From: Lactarius indigo
Lineage: Eukaryota; Basidiomycota; Agaricomycetes; Russulales; Russulaceae
Assembly: GCA_025766275.1 (NCBI GenBank)
Contig: JAFKAC010000061.1
Span: 285,146 to 349,145 of the forward strand
Direction of reading: 5' to 3'
DNA length: 64,000 nucleotides
A model generated the notes under the pieces. It made no database searches and was not told the origin of the DNA. It saw nothing but the letters and a program-made list of their open reading frames with translations. Positions 22,666 to 33,921 of this stretch are shown here, one piece after another. A program made the position numbers and the translations under genes. Positions within the stretch are counted from its first letter, which is position 1; every line of letters begins with the position of its first letter.

Positions 22666-23550
22666 CTATTAAAGCACGGCAGCATGGTGATCATGAACAA
22701 CTTGTCCCTGTGCTTGTGTAAAGTCCTCCTGTATATAAGACCTCAAACCTGGTGAGCGTTTGAATCAGTGAGACCATCGTACATGACTCTAGCTTTGACT
22801 GTCAGTGTTTGCACTGAGGGACCGGCGTCCAAGGTTCGCACTTCGTGAGTCTCGCAATGCTCGGTCTCCGAACGGCTTTCAGTTTTTGGGGTAGCCTGCC
22901 TTTTGTGTTTTGTTTTAACCGTGCACGCGCGCTTTGAGTCTTTGTCTCGTCCCAGGCCGCCGTCGTCTTACTGTCATAGGTATCTGGTTTGAACACTGAA
23001 ACTGTCTGTGTAGCCCCGTACCAGGGAACTTCGACAGTTTCCAGGCGTCCGTCGACAAGCAACTAGAGTTGGATGCACCCCGTTTGACGGCGCTCTGCCA
23101 GCGAAAACCAGGCTGCTGCCAAAAAAATCGTATTTGAGATGCTCTACAGGGCCTAGGTAACAAGATACATGGACGATAGCTCTGCCCTCACATCTCGGGG
23201 AGGGAATAGGGCAAGTGCTTCAGAAAGGGGAGTACCTACAAAAGAAGGGGACGAAGAATGACGACTGGGGCGACAATGTTCGCGGGACGCGGGACTCACG
23301 GTCAGATGATAGAATTGACTGCGAACCCCTCGGTGTCATCTACGTGACCATGTCATCGAGTCCCCGCTGACGAACTTCCCGCCCTTGCATCGTGAAAAAA
23401 GAGCGAGCGGGCCCAGTGTCGTAACCAGCCCGCGGCACTACCTTCTTTCGAAGGTTGTGGTGTATGGCCCTGAGAGAACAACCCCTTCACGGAGCGTATC
23501 AAAGGCTGTATGAACACGGTCGCGGTGCCCCTGCGACGACAGGTGTCCGG

Positions 23551-23832
23551 TCATGTGGATAGTAGTAGGTTGCAAATCCGACGAACGTACCAAAGAGCCC
23601 CCTGCAGCAAAGGACTGATGACCTGATCTCGTATTGTGACCCAGACGACGGATTGCCAACCGGGTCCCGCGGTCGCGAGCTTGGCGAGGTATGTCGGCTC
23701 GAAACGGAGGTCGGGGATGATCATGGTGGGTTTCAGGCGCCGTGGTACGTCATGTTTTGTACGAGGACGCGAGCCGCTCTGATTTTCTGCGTGACTGCGG
23801 GCGAGGGCGAGGACGGTGATGTAGGTAAGCAA
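23551..23832 (-). CDS. Small protein of unknown function with IPDLRFEPTYL motif, copy A (possibly broken)
   Basis: An open minus-strand frame reads TMIIPDLRFEPTYL, then VWVTIRDQVISPLLQGALW. I recall small basidiomycete proteins with this motif pair, function unknown. After GALW the frame ends quickly, while a different frame continues with a plausible hydrophobic stretch (FGTFVGFATYYY), so there may be a frameshift or an unplaced intron. Copy A lacks 101 bp upstream that copy B has, which changes its 5' frame. Confidence 0.35.
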   Translation of the reverse strand: MLTYITVLALARSHAENQSGSRPRTKHDVPRRLKPTMIIPDLRFEPTYLAKLATAGPGWQSVVWVTIRDQVISPLLQGALWYVRRICNLLLST

Positions 23833-23904
23833 CGTATCAGGGACAACACGACGAAGACGGGACAGGGACTGTACATGGACACGAGAGATACAAAATATGT
23901 AACG

Positions 23905-26199
23905 CTACTCGTTCAGCAACAACTCGCCGCTGAAATCCACAACATCTTCCCAGTTAGAAAATTTGCTGATGGTTTTAAGATGCTTGTATCCCGACTGAAT
24001 GAATTCTTTGTAAACCCTTCCACAGCGCTTGTCAAGTTCATGGAAAACTCTTGTTTTGACATTACTCGCGTCACCGTCGTCTATTGCTTCAGTAAAACTT
24101 TTCTGAAGTTTACGGATACCAGCTTGAGATCGCTCAGAGATGCGCAACCAGTCCTGGATGAGGTCTTTGAAGATCTTTTCCTTCCAATCCTCTGCGGAGT
24201 CTTTCTTGAGGAGAATGTAGGGAATATTGCGACTAGAAAGGGAACACCCTAGGTCGTAGATTATCGATTTTTCGTTGGTTATCTTTGCAAACTTCTTAAA
24301 AATGTGAACAAGTGACCAGACCAGGACCCATAGAAACGACTCGAGGTAGTCAATCGCTGTGTGCAGAACTGGTTTGTTTAAGCGCCAGTCGGAAAGCAGG
24401 CGGATAGATACGAAGGGTAGCGTGCCCTATTGTACACAACATGGATAAGTAAAAGAGCATCAAATACATTGCAACATACCGATCGTTCCGATGATGGGGT
24501 AATTGCATCCTTGCGCCAGTTAATTGCGTGGTCACCGTCAACTAGAAAGCCTCGACATAACTTGACATCTTGGTCATGCAGGTCGAGCCTAGAACATATC
24601 CAAGTAAGAGAAGAGTGTACGTGAATAAAATATTGTACCTACAAGCTCACGGAGAGACCAGGGGCCCTATCGATTGGCTCTTGTAGGCGGAGGATATTTC
24701 CGCTGCTAACGTCCCTGTGAAGGATGCCTCCGAGAAACAAATTGTAGTGACCTAAGATAGGGAGCAGTGAGATCGAATAAAGGGCGGAGGTGTAATCCTA
24801 CTCACCAATCATAGAATGAAGGATTGTTTCCACGAGCCCGGCCGGTGTCGGTATCCCGGCCACTTTGTCTGAAGTATCCAGGAGTGGCAGACCCTCAAGC
24901 GCCATCGCGGTGCAATGTAGTTGTTTGATCTCAGGGGGGAAGACTGGTCTGTCATTGACGAGTTTCCAGATTTGCGCATTCGAGAGGTGATGTGCTGTTG
25001 AACCAAATGACTCCTCCGCGGTACAAACACGGTATCCAATGATGTCGACGATTCCGAATTGGTTACGGAAATGAGAGAGTAAGCTCCCTTCCGAAGGGTG
25101 TCCCTCGGTCTGATACGACAGTTTATACACCATCTTCTCGGGCAATTGAGACTCTCCACCGACGAGCGTCAGCTCCCGGGATTGACACCCGGGGATATCT
25201 GTGACGTCTGTGGTTCGTACTGGATGCACGACATGTGAGTTGAGTGTGGACAAGCCAAAATGGTAATATCGCACATTTTAGACTGTACACAGCTGTGGCA
25301 TGCCCGCGAATACAGTCTCGATTCTGGATCGTACGCACAATATCATAGTAACGGTCGTTGAGGCGGTACACATCTTTGACGCGTGTCGTATCCAGGCCAA
25401 ATGCCGCTTCGTCTCGAATGGATAGGATTCCAACCATATGTTCGACGACGCTTCGGAATCCGTCCTTTTCTTTGAGCTTTAGTAGTTCAGAGGAAGATAC
25501 GCCAGAGCGGTGGAAGCAGAGGAAGCGCAACGTCAGCGCTTTGTGGTCAATTGCAATGGCGATGGAAAATGATCGTCTTCGATCAAGTGAGAGGTGGTCG
25601 CGAGCGTATGTCGCTAATTGCTTGACGGTATTAAGTGAATGATCCTTGACTTCAATGATAACGGCAACGTCTTCCCAGAAAATTTTGGGCCTGTCTGATG
25701 TGCGTGGACGAAGCAGCCCCAAAATGTCAGGCTTCAAAGCCGTCCCCGAGTCCAATATGTTAGCCATCCGGACATCATGAGGCTCGAAGTGAAGATCCTT
25801 GAGGTAGCGCGCACGAGTGACACAAGTCTTGACAGCGAGGACGAGGATATTAAGGAGGTGTGCGAAGGGCCCGTAAGAGTCTCTCTCTGCACTGAAACCA
25901 CGGGGTGGGAGCCGCGGGACCGCCTCGGTCGACACTGAGTCACTGAACAAGGTGTTATGGGTGAGATTGATATTATGCTGAAGGTAATCGGCCACCATCT
26001 GAACATCGTGCGGGTCGGCCTGCAAGGAACCACCCCAAGCGGTTAGGGCGACGGTGAATGTAGCACTTTCAAGCTCTTCAAAGATCTTTTCCTTCATTAC
26101 AGCCTGGGTGGTGACTAGGGAGGTGGTGGGCGTGGCACCACTAACTCGATAAGATGACATATGGCTTCGGGTTACTACAGGAGGATTTGTGGTGGTCAT
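23905..26199 (-). CDS. FunK1-type fungal protein kinase
   Basis: Five exons, 26199-25275, 25219-24806, 24751-24643, 24588-24480 and 24426-23905, separated by GT-AG introns of 53-55 nt. Phases agree at every junction, giving 692 aa. N-terminal half: Pkinase_fungal region (KPDILGLL, WEDVAVIIEVK, RRRSFSIAIAID). Catalytic loop HRDVSSGN sits at about 24715-24690, with DGDHA in place of the usual DFG, then SERSGTLPFVS after the activation segment. The C-terminal ~170 residues are helical and lysine-rich. FunK1 kinases are greatly expanded in mushroom-forming fungi; substrates are largely unknown. No frame defect seen. The 3' end abuts the end of segmental duplication A. Confidence 0.88.
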
Positions 26200-26887
26200 G
26201 ATGAGCGAACAGTTAATGTTTTTTTTTTTGGAAAGCGTTTCATTCTTAGCGTTAGATATGTCCCTAATTACTAATAATAATTGCTAGCACGCATGGAGCC
26301 ATGGAGTTTGGGGATGTGTGGGACTCGGTGCACACAATCATCGAAGGTCCTGGCGCTACGTGCTCCAAGCTGAGTAAGAGGAGGAAACGTACAAAGTAAG
26401 ACTTCTTTCTTTAAGTACAAAGAAGTCTTGTACTTCGAGAGGGATGAGGAAAGGAAGAAATAAGAGAACACGAACAAAGGCCGCGTGGCCGAGGTAATTG
26501 AGAGCTTGATTGAGAGTCCGAAAATGGGCAGTTTCGGGCTCAGCCAGAAAGCTGGCCTTGCTTACACCTCCCAGGGGGTTCGAATCTTGACCGTCCCTGG
26601 TCAAGTTACTTCCAAGAAAAATGTGAGCTAAAACAATGGTGGGAAGGGTGGCATTGAAAGTGAAAATTAAGTTCTTCGTCAAGCGTCGCCGAGTCCTTGA
26701 GTCCTAGTCCTAATGCGAAAGACTACACCTCCGGGGTTGAAGCAGGTCATCGTCTTGCACTGTCGAACATCATGTATTAATTTGAGTACCAAGACTAACC
26801 CTCCAGGGTCGAAAACGAAGTGCGGACCGCGGGGCGTGAGCCATCCGAGTCAGGGCCGATGCACAAAGACGCCGCATGTCTTGAAGC
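26200..26887. other. Intergenic, no supported gene
   Basis: Contains a poly-T run at 26219-26229 upstream of FunK1. A tRNA-like stretch at about 26480-26600 has an A-box-like TGGCCGAGG and a B-box-like GGTTCGAATC, but no cloverleaf could be folded. Confidence 0.4.
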
Positions 26888-27457
26888 CTAAGGTGCTGTT
26901 TTGACTGCCGCCGACGTCTTCTGTCTTGTTCTGAAACTTGTGCGGGTGGGTGAAAGTGATTGCCAAGATTTTGAAGAATGCTGAAACCGGCTACGGTGGT
27001 GACGAGAGCAAACGTGAAATTGAAGTAAGTGAGACCAGAGCGAGACAGTAGAGGTCACAAGTGGGAGATGAGGCCGCATGAATGTCGACGAAACTTTGTG
27101 GACCAGTGGGGGTTGTTGTGAAATGAAAGGGGTCGTCGGCGGGGTCTGGGCTGGTGTGGCTTCGAGTGAGGACGAGTCCCAGTCATATGTCTTGGTTCCG
27201 GGAGGTCGTTGCGGTGGTATCGAATGGGGAGAGATGGGCGTGTTTGAGAGTGCATCGAGTGATACGGGAAGGAAAGGAATGTGTTCGCCTTGCGACGACA
27301 AAGACAATTCAGGCTGACTCAGCGATACGGTGTTGGCAGCGAACATGGGGGTTGACTCGAATTCGCAAGGCTCCGGGGACTGACTGAGAGCCCCTAACGG
27401 AAACGACTTGAATGATTGATGGAACCACGGAGTGAAAGAATAGGAGCTGAGCGTCAA
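26888..27457 (-). CDS. Hypothetical Ser/Pro-rich reading frame
   Basis: An open minus-strand frame of 189 codons, rich in Ser, Pro and Thr, with no domain I recognise. The composition resembles the frame at 27591-28230, and the two could be exons of one gene. The start is not established and chance cannot be excluded. Confidence 0.25.
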   Translation of the reverse strand: MTLSSYSFTPWFHQSFKSFPLGALSQSPEPCEFESTPMFAANTVSLSQPELSLSSQGEHIPFLPVSLDALSNTPISPHSIPPQRPPGTKTYDWDSSSLEATPAQTPPTTPFISQQPPLVHKVSSTFMRPHLPLVTSTVSLWSHLLQFHVCSRHHRSRFQHSSKSWQSLSPTRTSFRTRQKTSAAVKTAP

Positions 27458-27590
27458 AATCTCCAGCTGAGGTAAGGACGAAAGGGTCGAAGACGAGAGG
27501 AGAGGCTTCGAGCAGGGGTTTCAGATGCCGATGCGGACTCGGACTCGAGCCGATCGTCCGTTAGCGTTCGTACGGGTGGAAGTGGGCACT

Positions 27591-28230
27591 CTAAGTCCAT
27601 TGACGCGATCGAAAACAAAGGAAGGGGTGTGAACGCGAGATCAGGATCATTGCTAGTGGCCGAGGGTGGAAGCGGAGGCGCATGTGATACGGAAAAGGGA
27701 ATGGAAAGGAGCCAGGCAGGAACGTAGACGATTTCTGAGACAAAGGGGCAGAAACGAACAACACGGAGGCAAGCTCGGCCTCAGACTGATGCTTTGTCGC
27801 CAATGGCAGGTACTTGAAGTTGGACGAAATCGAAGACATGGGAGAGGGTGCGAGCGTGATTAAGGACAAGGAAAGTGTAGATGTGATCTCAAACACATCA
27901 GTGACAGCCGAGGGTGCGGTTAAATGATCATAAGTTGGGGAAGGAGAGGCCGAGGAGAGCAACGTGGTCGACAATGTGTGCGTGGGCTCAGGCTGTTCGA
28001 GCGTCGCCGAACGTGCTACCGTGCACTGAGACTCTGAAACCGTGAGTGAAGACGAAGGGATCTGAGAGTCTGGTGTTGAATGTGAAAGTGAGGGAGAGGA
28101 TTTGTCGGGGATAGTCTCAACGCATGAGGCAACAACGCGCGTTACTGCTCGGAACCTGTAGACATCTCGAGGAATGGGTACAACGACGGGCTGCTCACGT
28201 CTAACAGCAGGGGGTCAGAACTCTTGCTCG
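27591..28230 (-). CDS. Hypothetical Ser/Thr/Pro-rich exon
   Basis: A continuous open frame on the minus strand. It begins near a possible acceptor (TTAG at about 28202) with REQPVVVPIPRDVYRFRAV and continues as a Ser/Thr-rich sequence to TAG at 27591-27593. No internal ATG marks a start, so it would have to be an internal exon. There is no recognisable domain, and function and strand assignment remain open. Confidence 0.25.
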
Positions 28231-29219
28231 TGCGACTAGGTTGAGAAGGTGCTGTCATATGCAAACACTGCACGCGCGCAACCGAAAACAACTTTGGAGT
28301 GGAAGGGAACGTCAGGCAACTGGAATAGGGTTCTTGCCGAAAAGGCGGGGTAAAAGGACCTCACGATCTTTGGGGTGGAATCCGCACCAAAACTTGTTCT
28401 GCTGTGACTGGTCTGTAACTTGCTTTACGCATCCCAGAATAAACATGGATCCAAACAAAAAAAAAAAAAACCACACCAAAACGCTGCGTCATATTCTTCT
28501 TCCGATAGGTGGCCAGCATGGACTAAGGGAGCCTTTAACATAGTTATATAGCTTCTGCTTCATGATCTGGTGCCATGGTATAGTGCTGCCGAAGACGTTG
28601 ACGAGAAATTGTCAAAAAAGGGGCCAGTCGCGCGAATGAAATCCGTTTAGTGATCTCCAGAAGTCACGCATTTGAGGGATTAACATAGCGAATAATCATG
28701 TCGACTCGTTGTGGGTCCGTCAGTGCACAGTCGTACACCAGGCCTTCGAAATCTTCCAAAAAGTCTTCGAACGAATCTGCATATCCCAAAAAGTGAGGTG
28801 CAAACCTCGAGCGAGATTATGCACAGCGCGTACAGGTCGACATCCTCGATGGCACGTGTGATGATCAATTAACAGGGAGATGAAAACGAGTGTAGAGGAC
28901 GCAAGATCGAGGCTAGTGGCAAAATTGGAGGGGGCGGATCGTGTAAAGCACAGGGGATCACTGTGGGTTTTCTAGGCTGATCTCTGTCGCGATGGCGCGG
29001 AGGTCTGCCGCGAGGCAGGGAACGATAGGCGGGGGTGCAGCAGACATCTCGAGCGGCGCGAGGTTGTGCTGCCGCTCTGGGATGAGACTTTAGATTGCGG
29101 GCACATACTCGGACTAGAGACGTATGAAGGGCACGAAGGCAGTCACTATGCTTGAGGTTGGAGTTATTAACCCCGCAGTGGCGATATTGTGTCCTGGACT
29201 TCGGATGAATAAAAGAGAC
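28231..29219. other. Intergenic, no supported gene
   Basis: Short frames only; an A-run of 14 at 28457-28470. Nothing recognised. Confidence 0.4.
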
Positions 29220-30380
29220 TTGCAGTGCGTACCAAAAAAATTGAAGAGAAGCCCATTATCCGAGGTTCGTCTAGAGATCTAATAGTCCTCTCATGCCCTG
29301 CAAAACCACAAAACTCACCGCGTTCATCCGGGATGATCTTCAGGTATCCAATCCCCAACCCGACGAAGAACCCCTTTGGTCCACCCCGTGCCCACATCGC
29401 ACACACCGTCTCTCCCCCATCCAACCACTGCCCATGCTTCGTCGGCCCACCTACCTGCATGCGCCGGCGAACGACCTCGAATGAATAGGAGGTTGTCTGC
29501 GCCACGGCGCCCGACAGAGCACCAATGCCAAGGTCCGCTAGTGGCGCCGCACGAGGGCGCCGCATACGGGACAATGCCAACAAGGCTGGCTGTGAAGCCG
29601 CGGTAGAATTTGAGAAGTGGGAGGGTGTGAAATGGGTTGCGCGTGATCGGCGCCCCGGTTGATTTGAGGGGAACACCTTCGGAATAGATGAGACATGTCA
29701 TCCGCAAGAAGGACAGTTGCGTGGGACAGCCGGAAGTGGGGCTGTAGATAGTTTGGAATGCCATACGTACACGCAGCAGCTCGAGGGGATAGGTGAAAGA
29801 GACAGAGATGATACCTGGTGGAAGTTCAGACAAGTGCAACCCACGACGTACGAGTCACGCACTGGATATCGCGCCAGCTGAGAATCTGCGTAAGTTGGTT
29901 TCTTGTGCGTGGGTCGGCACTGGTAACTATAAAGGTGTTAGATGGAGCGGGAAAAAAAGGATCAAAAGTAGGACGTACATTATGCGCTTCGTCGTACGCT
30001 AAAAAGATTGATGGCTGCATAGGGGAAGATACAGGGAAGATACGAAAGAGCGTCGCTGAGTGGCCCTAGAAGAGCCCTAGGGTTCCAGAATCCGCATCCT
30101 GGCGCGAAGGGCACCACTCCATGTCCCTAGTGTACACATATACCGACCAAAAACTGTCAGCTTTGGGCACGGCGATGTACTCAGTCCGTCAATTCACCTG
30201 CATATTTATTGTATTCGGGACTCGAGGCTTGGAAGAGGATCTTGACCCGGTCAAGCGGAGCGACGACTGTCTTTGCCTAGAGGACGTCGGGTCAGTGGAA
30301 GATGGGCAACTTGAGAGAAGGGATGCGTATACACGACACAACCAGCAACACCGCCTGCAATGCCGGAGTGAATCACCTAG
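29220..30380 (-). pseudogene. Mitochondrial carrier (SLC25) pseudogene, Leu5/SLC25A16-like
   Basis: Minus-strand remains of a mitochondrial inner-membrane carrier. Exon 30376 onward reads HSGIAGGVAGCV, then after an intron [16 protein letters not shown] with the first signature PLDRVK. GHSATLFRIFP follows, where an ATCTTCCC segment is repeated (11 extra bases) and breaks the frame, with an in-frame stop before it. FTYPLELLRVRMAFQT carries the second signature. FYRGFTASLVGIVPYA then runs directly, out of frame and without the usual intervening helix, into LADLGIGALSGAVAQTTSYS. The third signature reads SFEVVRRRM with Pro replaced by Ser. These combined defects make it a pseudogene. The carrier subtype is judged from remembered motifs only. 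Confidence 0.75.
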
Positions 30381-31299
30381 TCTGCGGCTTGAAATTTGGG
30401 TGCACCAGAACTCATTCGAGGTACATACGCGGTGGACCAACGCCAACTGCGATCAAGGGGGTGGCGGAACGGGATTCCCGCACCGGGGGTAATGCTGGTG
30501 AAGGGTGAGTCCAGTCCAGTTTGACATGACTGCAGATTGTAGTCTATGCGCGAAAGCAAGGCGTACTTTGAACCTCTCCTCTCTCCTCTCTCCAACCCTA
30601 CCATCGAATCCTACTTGTTACTTTCCGTAGCTTTGAGCGACTCGTACTACGACTCGGACAGCAGCAAGGTGTCCGCTGGCGTGTCAGCTGGGTCCAGGGT
30701 CCACTTATGTAAGCAAAGACACACTTCCCTAGTTCTCACCGTCTCGATCTCTCTTCAATATGAAAGTATCAATGATAAAAGTTTTTCGTCAAGAAATCTG
30801 TTCCGGGTAGCGAGCCCCTGGGTTCTTTGCTTTACAGAGACCCTGTGTGACACTACTATTGTGCCCGTAATTGTACAAAAGAACATTTTCACTACTACTA
30901 ACTTCAAGTACGCCTTGAAGTACGCACTTCAAGATTTACATAGGGGTAGACCAAGCATTTGTTGGACATATTCCTATGCTCACTTGTAAAAACATTTCTT
31001 CCTGCATTAACGACTTCCATTTGTCTGTTCCTCCACCTCAGGCTGTCTCCGTTATGTTTCCAATTCTTCATTCTTTATCTCTTGCTATTGTCTACACTCC
31101 CCGTCCTTGGGTTGATGGTGCCCATGGCTTGATACATCCCGGTTCTCTTCTAGCGCAGCCCGGAACATTGCGTTAGTCAAGTGGGGTATAGAATAATCCC
31201 ATCGTGACGTGATCATCTAGTTCTATAAGAATGAGATAGTGGGAAGCGAGCATAAAAGAGGAACGATAAATAGAGGAGTGCGTATGACCACAGTAAGCT

Positions 31300-31975
31300 C
31301 TACTCCGTACCATCGATGATGTTTCCTAGTTTACCAAAGTTGGGCGTCCCGAGACCATAACCTATGGAGATCAGAGTCAGCCCTAATATCGGAGGCAAAG
31401 AGATAGGCCTGGCCGGACGCACAGGACCCCTTCCAGCGATGGCGGGGGAATATATCAGTACCGCGGCCTGGATTATATCCAAAGGCGACGTCATAATGAC
31501 CCGCCAGGCCGTCGCTGTACAGCCAACCGATGAGCCAGCCAAGCGGGCGCTCGCCCTCAAAATCCTATGACCATTCAGCAATGAGACCACTCCGGCCACG
31601 GTCTGTACATTGACGACCAGTCACAGAGCATTGACGAAGCAGAGGGTACAGAGGGTGGGAAGGTGCACGGGCGCCGAGTAGCTCGTTCCTCTGTAGGTAC
31701 GAGTTTCACCTTTGGAGGTATGCACGAAGTCGCCCGCCTGGGCCGCGACGTCGGGATGCCGTGGCTCGACCTATGGTGCAAACTACGAAAGTAGGAACCT
31801 CCTCAGATCGGACAACGACAGCGAAAACCCCCACTTGAAGAGACCACGATATTGGTCTCCGATGGCCTGGAGAAAAGGGGGCACAGTGTCGTTCTAGTAG
31901 TCCGTGCTCGAAGATGTTCGACCCGAAGAGAAAGGCTGTCGTAGATCGTGCCGCCGATACTAGTGACCCAGGGAC
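31300..31975 (-). pseudogene. Sedolisin (S53) peptidase pseudogene, copy B
   Basis: Same broken S53 fragment as 21990-22665, with only a few base differences. The stop before GTSYSAP and the later frame changes are shared. Confidence 0.75.
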
Positions 31976-32866
31976 CTATTAAAGCACGGCAGCATGGTGA
32001 TCATGAACAACTTGTCCCTGTGCTTGTGTAAAGTCCTCCTGTATATAAGACCTCAAACCTGGTGAGCGTTTGAATCAGTGAGACCATCGTACATGACTCT
32101 AGCTTTGACTGTCAGTGTTTGCACTGAGGGACCGGCGTCCAAGGTTCGCACTTCGTGAGTCTCGCAATGCTCGGTCTCCGAACGGCTTTCAGTTTTTGGG
32201 GTAGCCTGCCTTTTGTGTTTTGTTTTAACCGTGCACGCGCGCTTTGAGTCTTTGTCTCGTCCCAGGCCGCCGTCGTCTTACTGTCATAGGTATCTGGTTT
32301 GAACACTGAAACTGTCTGTGTAGCCCCGTACCAGGGAACATCGACAGTTTCCAGGCGTCCATCGACAAGCAACTAGAGTTGGATGCACCCCGTTTGACGG
32401 CGCTCTGCCAGCGAAAACCAGGCTGCTGCCAAAAAATCGTATTTGAGATGCTCTACAGGGCCTAGGTAACAAGATACATGGACGATAGCTCTGCCCTCAC
32501 ATCTCGGGGAGGGAATAGGGCAAGTGCTTCAGAAAGGGGAGTACCTACAAAAAAAAAAAAAGGGGGACGAAGAATGACGACTGGGGCGACAATGTTCGCT
32601 GGATGCGGGACTCACGGTCAGATGATAGAATTGACTACGAACGCCTCGGTGTCATCTACGTGACCATGTCATCGAGTCCCCGCTGACGAACTTCCCGCCC
32701 TTGCATCGTGAAAAAAGAGCGAGCGGGCCCAGTGTCGTAACCAGCCCGCGGCACTACCTTCTTTCGAAGGTTGTAGTGTATGGCCCTGAGAGAACAACCC
32801 CTTCACGGAGCGTATCAAAGGCTGTATGAACACGGTCGCGGTGCCCCTGCGACGACAGGTGTCCGG

Positions 32867-33253
32867 TCATGTGGATAGTAGTAGGTTGCAAATCCGACGA
32901 ACGCACCAAAGAGCCCCCTGCAGCAACGGACTGATGACCTGATCTCGTATTGTGACCCAGACGACGGATTGCCAACCGGGTCCCGCGGTCGCGAGCTTGG
33001 CGAGGTATGTCGGCTCGAAACGGAGGTCGGGGATGATCATGGTGGGTTTCAGGCGCCGTGGTACGTCATGTTTTGTACGAGGACGCGAGCCGCTCTGGTT
33101 TTCTGCGTGACTGCGGGCAAGGGCGAGGACGGTGATGTAGTCCGAGCGTGGGCGAGTGTGCTCTTTGGACATGCCAGCGAACGGATACTTTCCGTATTTG
33201 GTGCTGGCAAGCGGCGTTTGGTGTGAGGAGTGGGGCTTAGGTAAGCTATGCAT
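32867..33253 (-). CDS. Small protein of unknown function with IPDLRFEPTYL motif, copy B
   Basis: Longer version of the gene in copy A. The frame from an ATG at 33253 reads through the 101-bp stretch missing from copy A into ITVLALARSHAENQ, then IPDLRFEPTYL and SPLLQGALW. As in copy A, the 3' frame ends soon after GALW, and a better-looking continuation lies in another frame. An upstream in-frame methionine at 33292 is possible. Function unknown. Confidence 0.38.
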   Translation of the reverse strand: MHSLPKPHSSHQTPLASTKYGKYPFAGMSKEHTRPRSDYITVLALARSHAENQSGSRPRTKHDVPRRLKPTMIIPDLRFEPTYLAKLATAGPGWQSVVWVTIRDQVISPLLQGALWCVRRICNLLLST

Positions 33254-33377
33254 CAGGGACAACACGACGAAGACGGGACAGGGACTGTACATGGACACGA
33301 GCAAGATACTGTAAGAGTAAATAATATGTCTATACCGCGATTTGTTTTGCAAAGGGATTTTGATTAGCGTCGACTGA

Positions 33378-33921
33378 TTATGCCTCGTCGTCATCGTCAT
33401 CATCATCGTCGCCGTTGTCGCCGTCGTCGTCGTCATCATCACCATCTTCCTCATCGTCGTCTTCGCCTTCTCCTTCTTCGACGACCGTCGCTGGCTTCCT
33501 TTCTGGAGACCTGGTGCGAGGGTCGGTAGCAGCTTGCCCCTTCACTTTTGGTCCTTTAGCCTCAGTTTCAGACCCGCTATCGTCTTCTAGCTCCTGTATA
33601 TCTGGGACCTTCGTGTAGTCGACCCGGTTACCACGCGTCCTCCTCCCAGTCTCGATGACATTTGTTTGGTCGATTTCCTCCAAGTCGTCTAAATGTGCGC
33701 ACTCAGACTCGTATGAGCTGTGTGCAACTCGCGGAACATTGCTTACCGTCGTCGACGTCGCTACCCGAATCGTCTTCGTCAAACGCGTCGTCCTCCTCGT
33801 CCTTGCGGGGTCTGTTTAAACCTACATTGATGCCCGCACGCACTAGCAAGGGGGTGTAGACTCACTTTTTCTTATGATGAACCTCCTCTGACTCTGCACT
33901 GCGTTTGTTGCGAGATGACAT
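33378..33921 (-). CDS. CHZ1: Histone chaperone CHZ1-like (H2A.Z-H2B chaperone)
   Basis: Three exons, 33921-33866, 33811-33747 and 33688-33378, with introns of 54 and 58 nt and consistent phases; 143 aa. The basic N terminus (MSSRNKRSAE, HHKKK) is followed by an acidic stretch and then the CHZ motif (LEEIDQTNVIETGRRTRGNR, VDYTK). The C-terminal tail is strongly acidic Asp/Glu. Chz1 in yeast binds H2A.Z-H2B dimers and helps deliver them to the SWR1 complex in the nucleus. Length, acidic composition and the GRRTRG core all fit. The D/E tail comes from a GTC/ATC-rich simple repeat that may vary between strains. Confidence 0.85.

Larger units (their letters stand above)
21609..23887 (+). repeat. 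Segmental duplication copy A, right part
   Basis: Nearly identical to 30919-33303 in the same orientation. Differences are scattered single bases, poly-A length (near 23245 against 32550) and a 101-bp stretch present only in copy B (near 33139-33240). The match ends inside the 3' flank of the FunK1 gene. Confidence 0.9.
30698..33303 (+). repeat. Segmental duplication copy B (contains the empty retrotransposon site)
   Basis: About 2.6 kb, same orientation as copy A (13691-13908 plus 21609-23887). CTTGA at 30914-30918 occurs once and corresponds to the duplicated target site in copy A, so this copy preserves the pre-insertion sequence. It carries the same sedolisin pseudogene and IPDLRFE gene. 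Confidence 0.9.

Noticed and set aside
26480..26600. Possible tRNA or tRNA-derived SINE (A-box-like TGGCCGAGG, B-box-like GGTTCGAATC)
   Set aside because: The T-stem pairs poorly, no acceptor stem closes and the box distance is long; at most a decayed tRNA-like relic.
33137..33243. GT...AG 101-bp segment absent from copy A, looking like a lost intron
   Set aside because: TAG microhomology at both ends and minus-strand coding signal make a simple deletion more likely.
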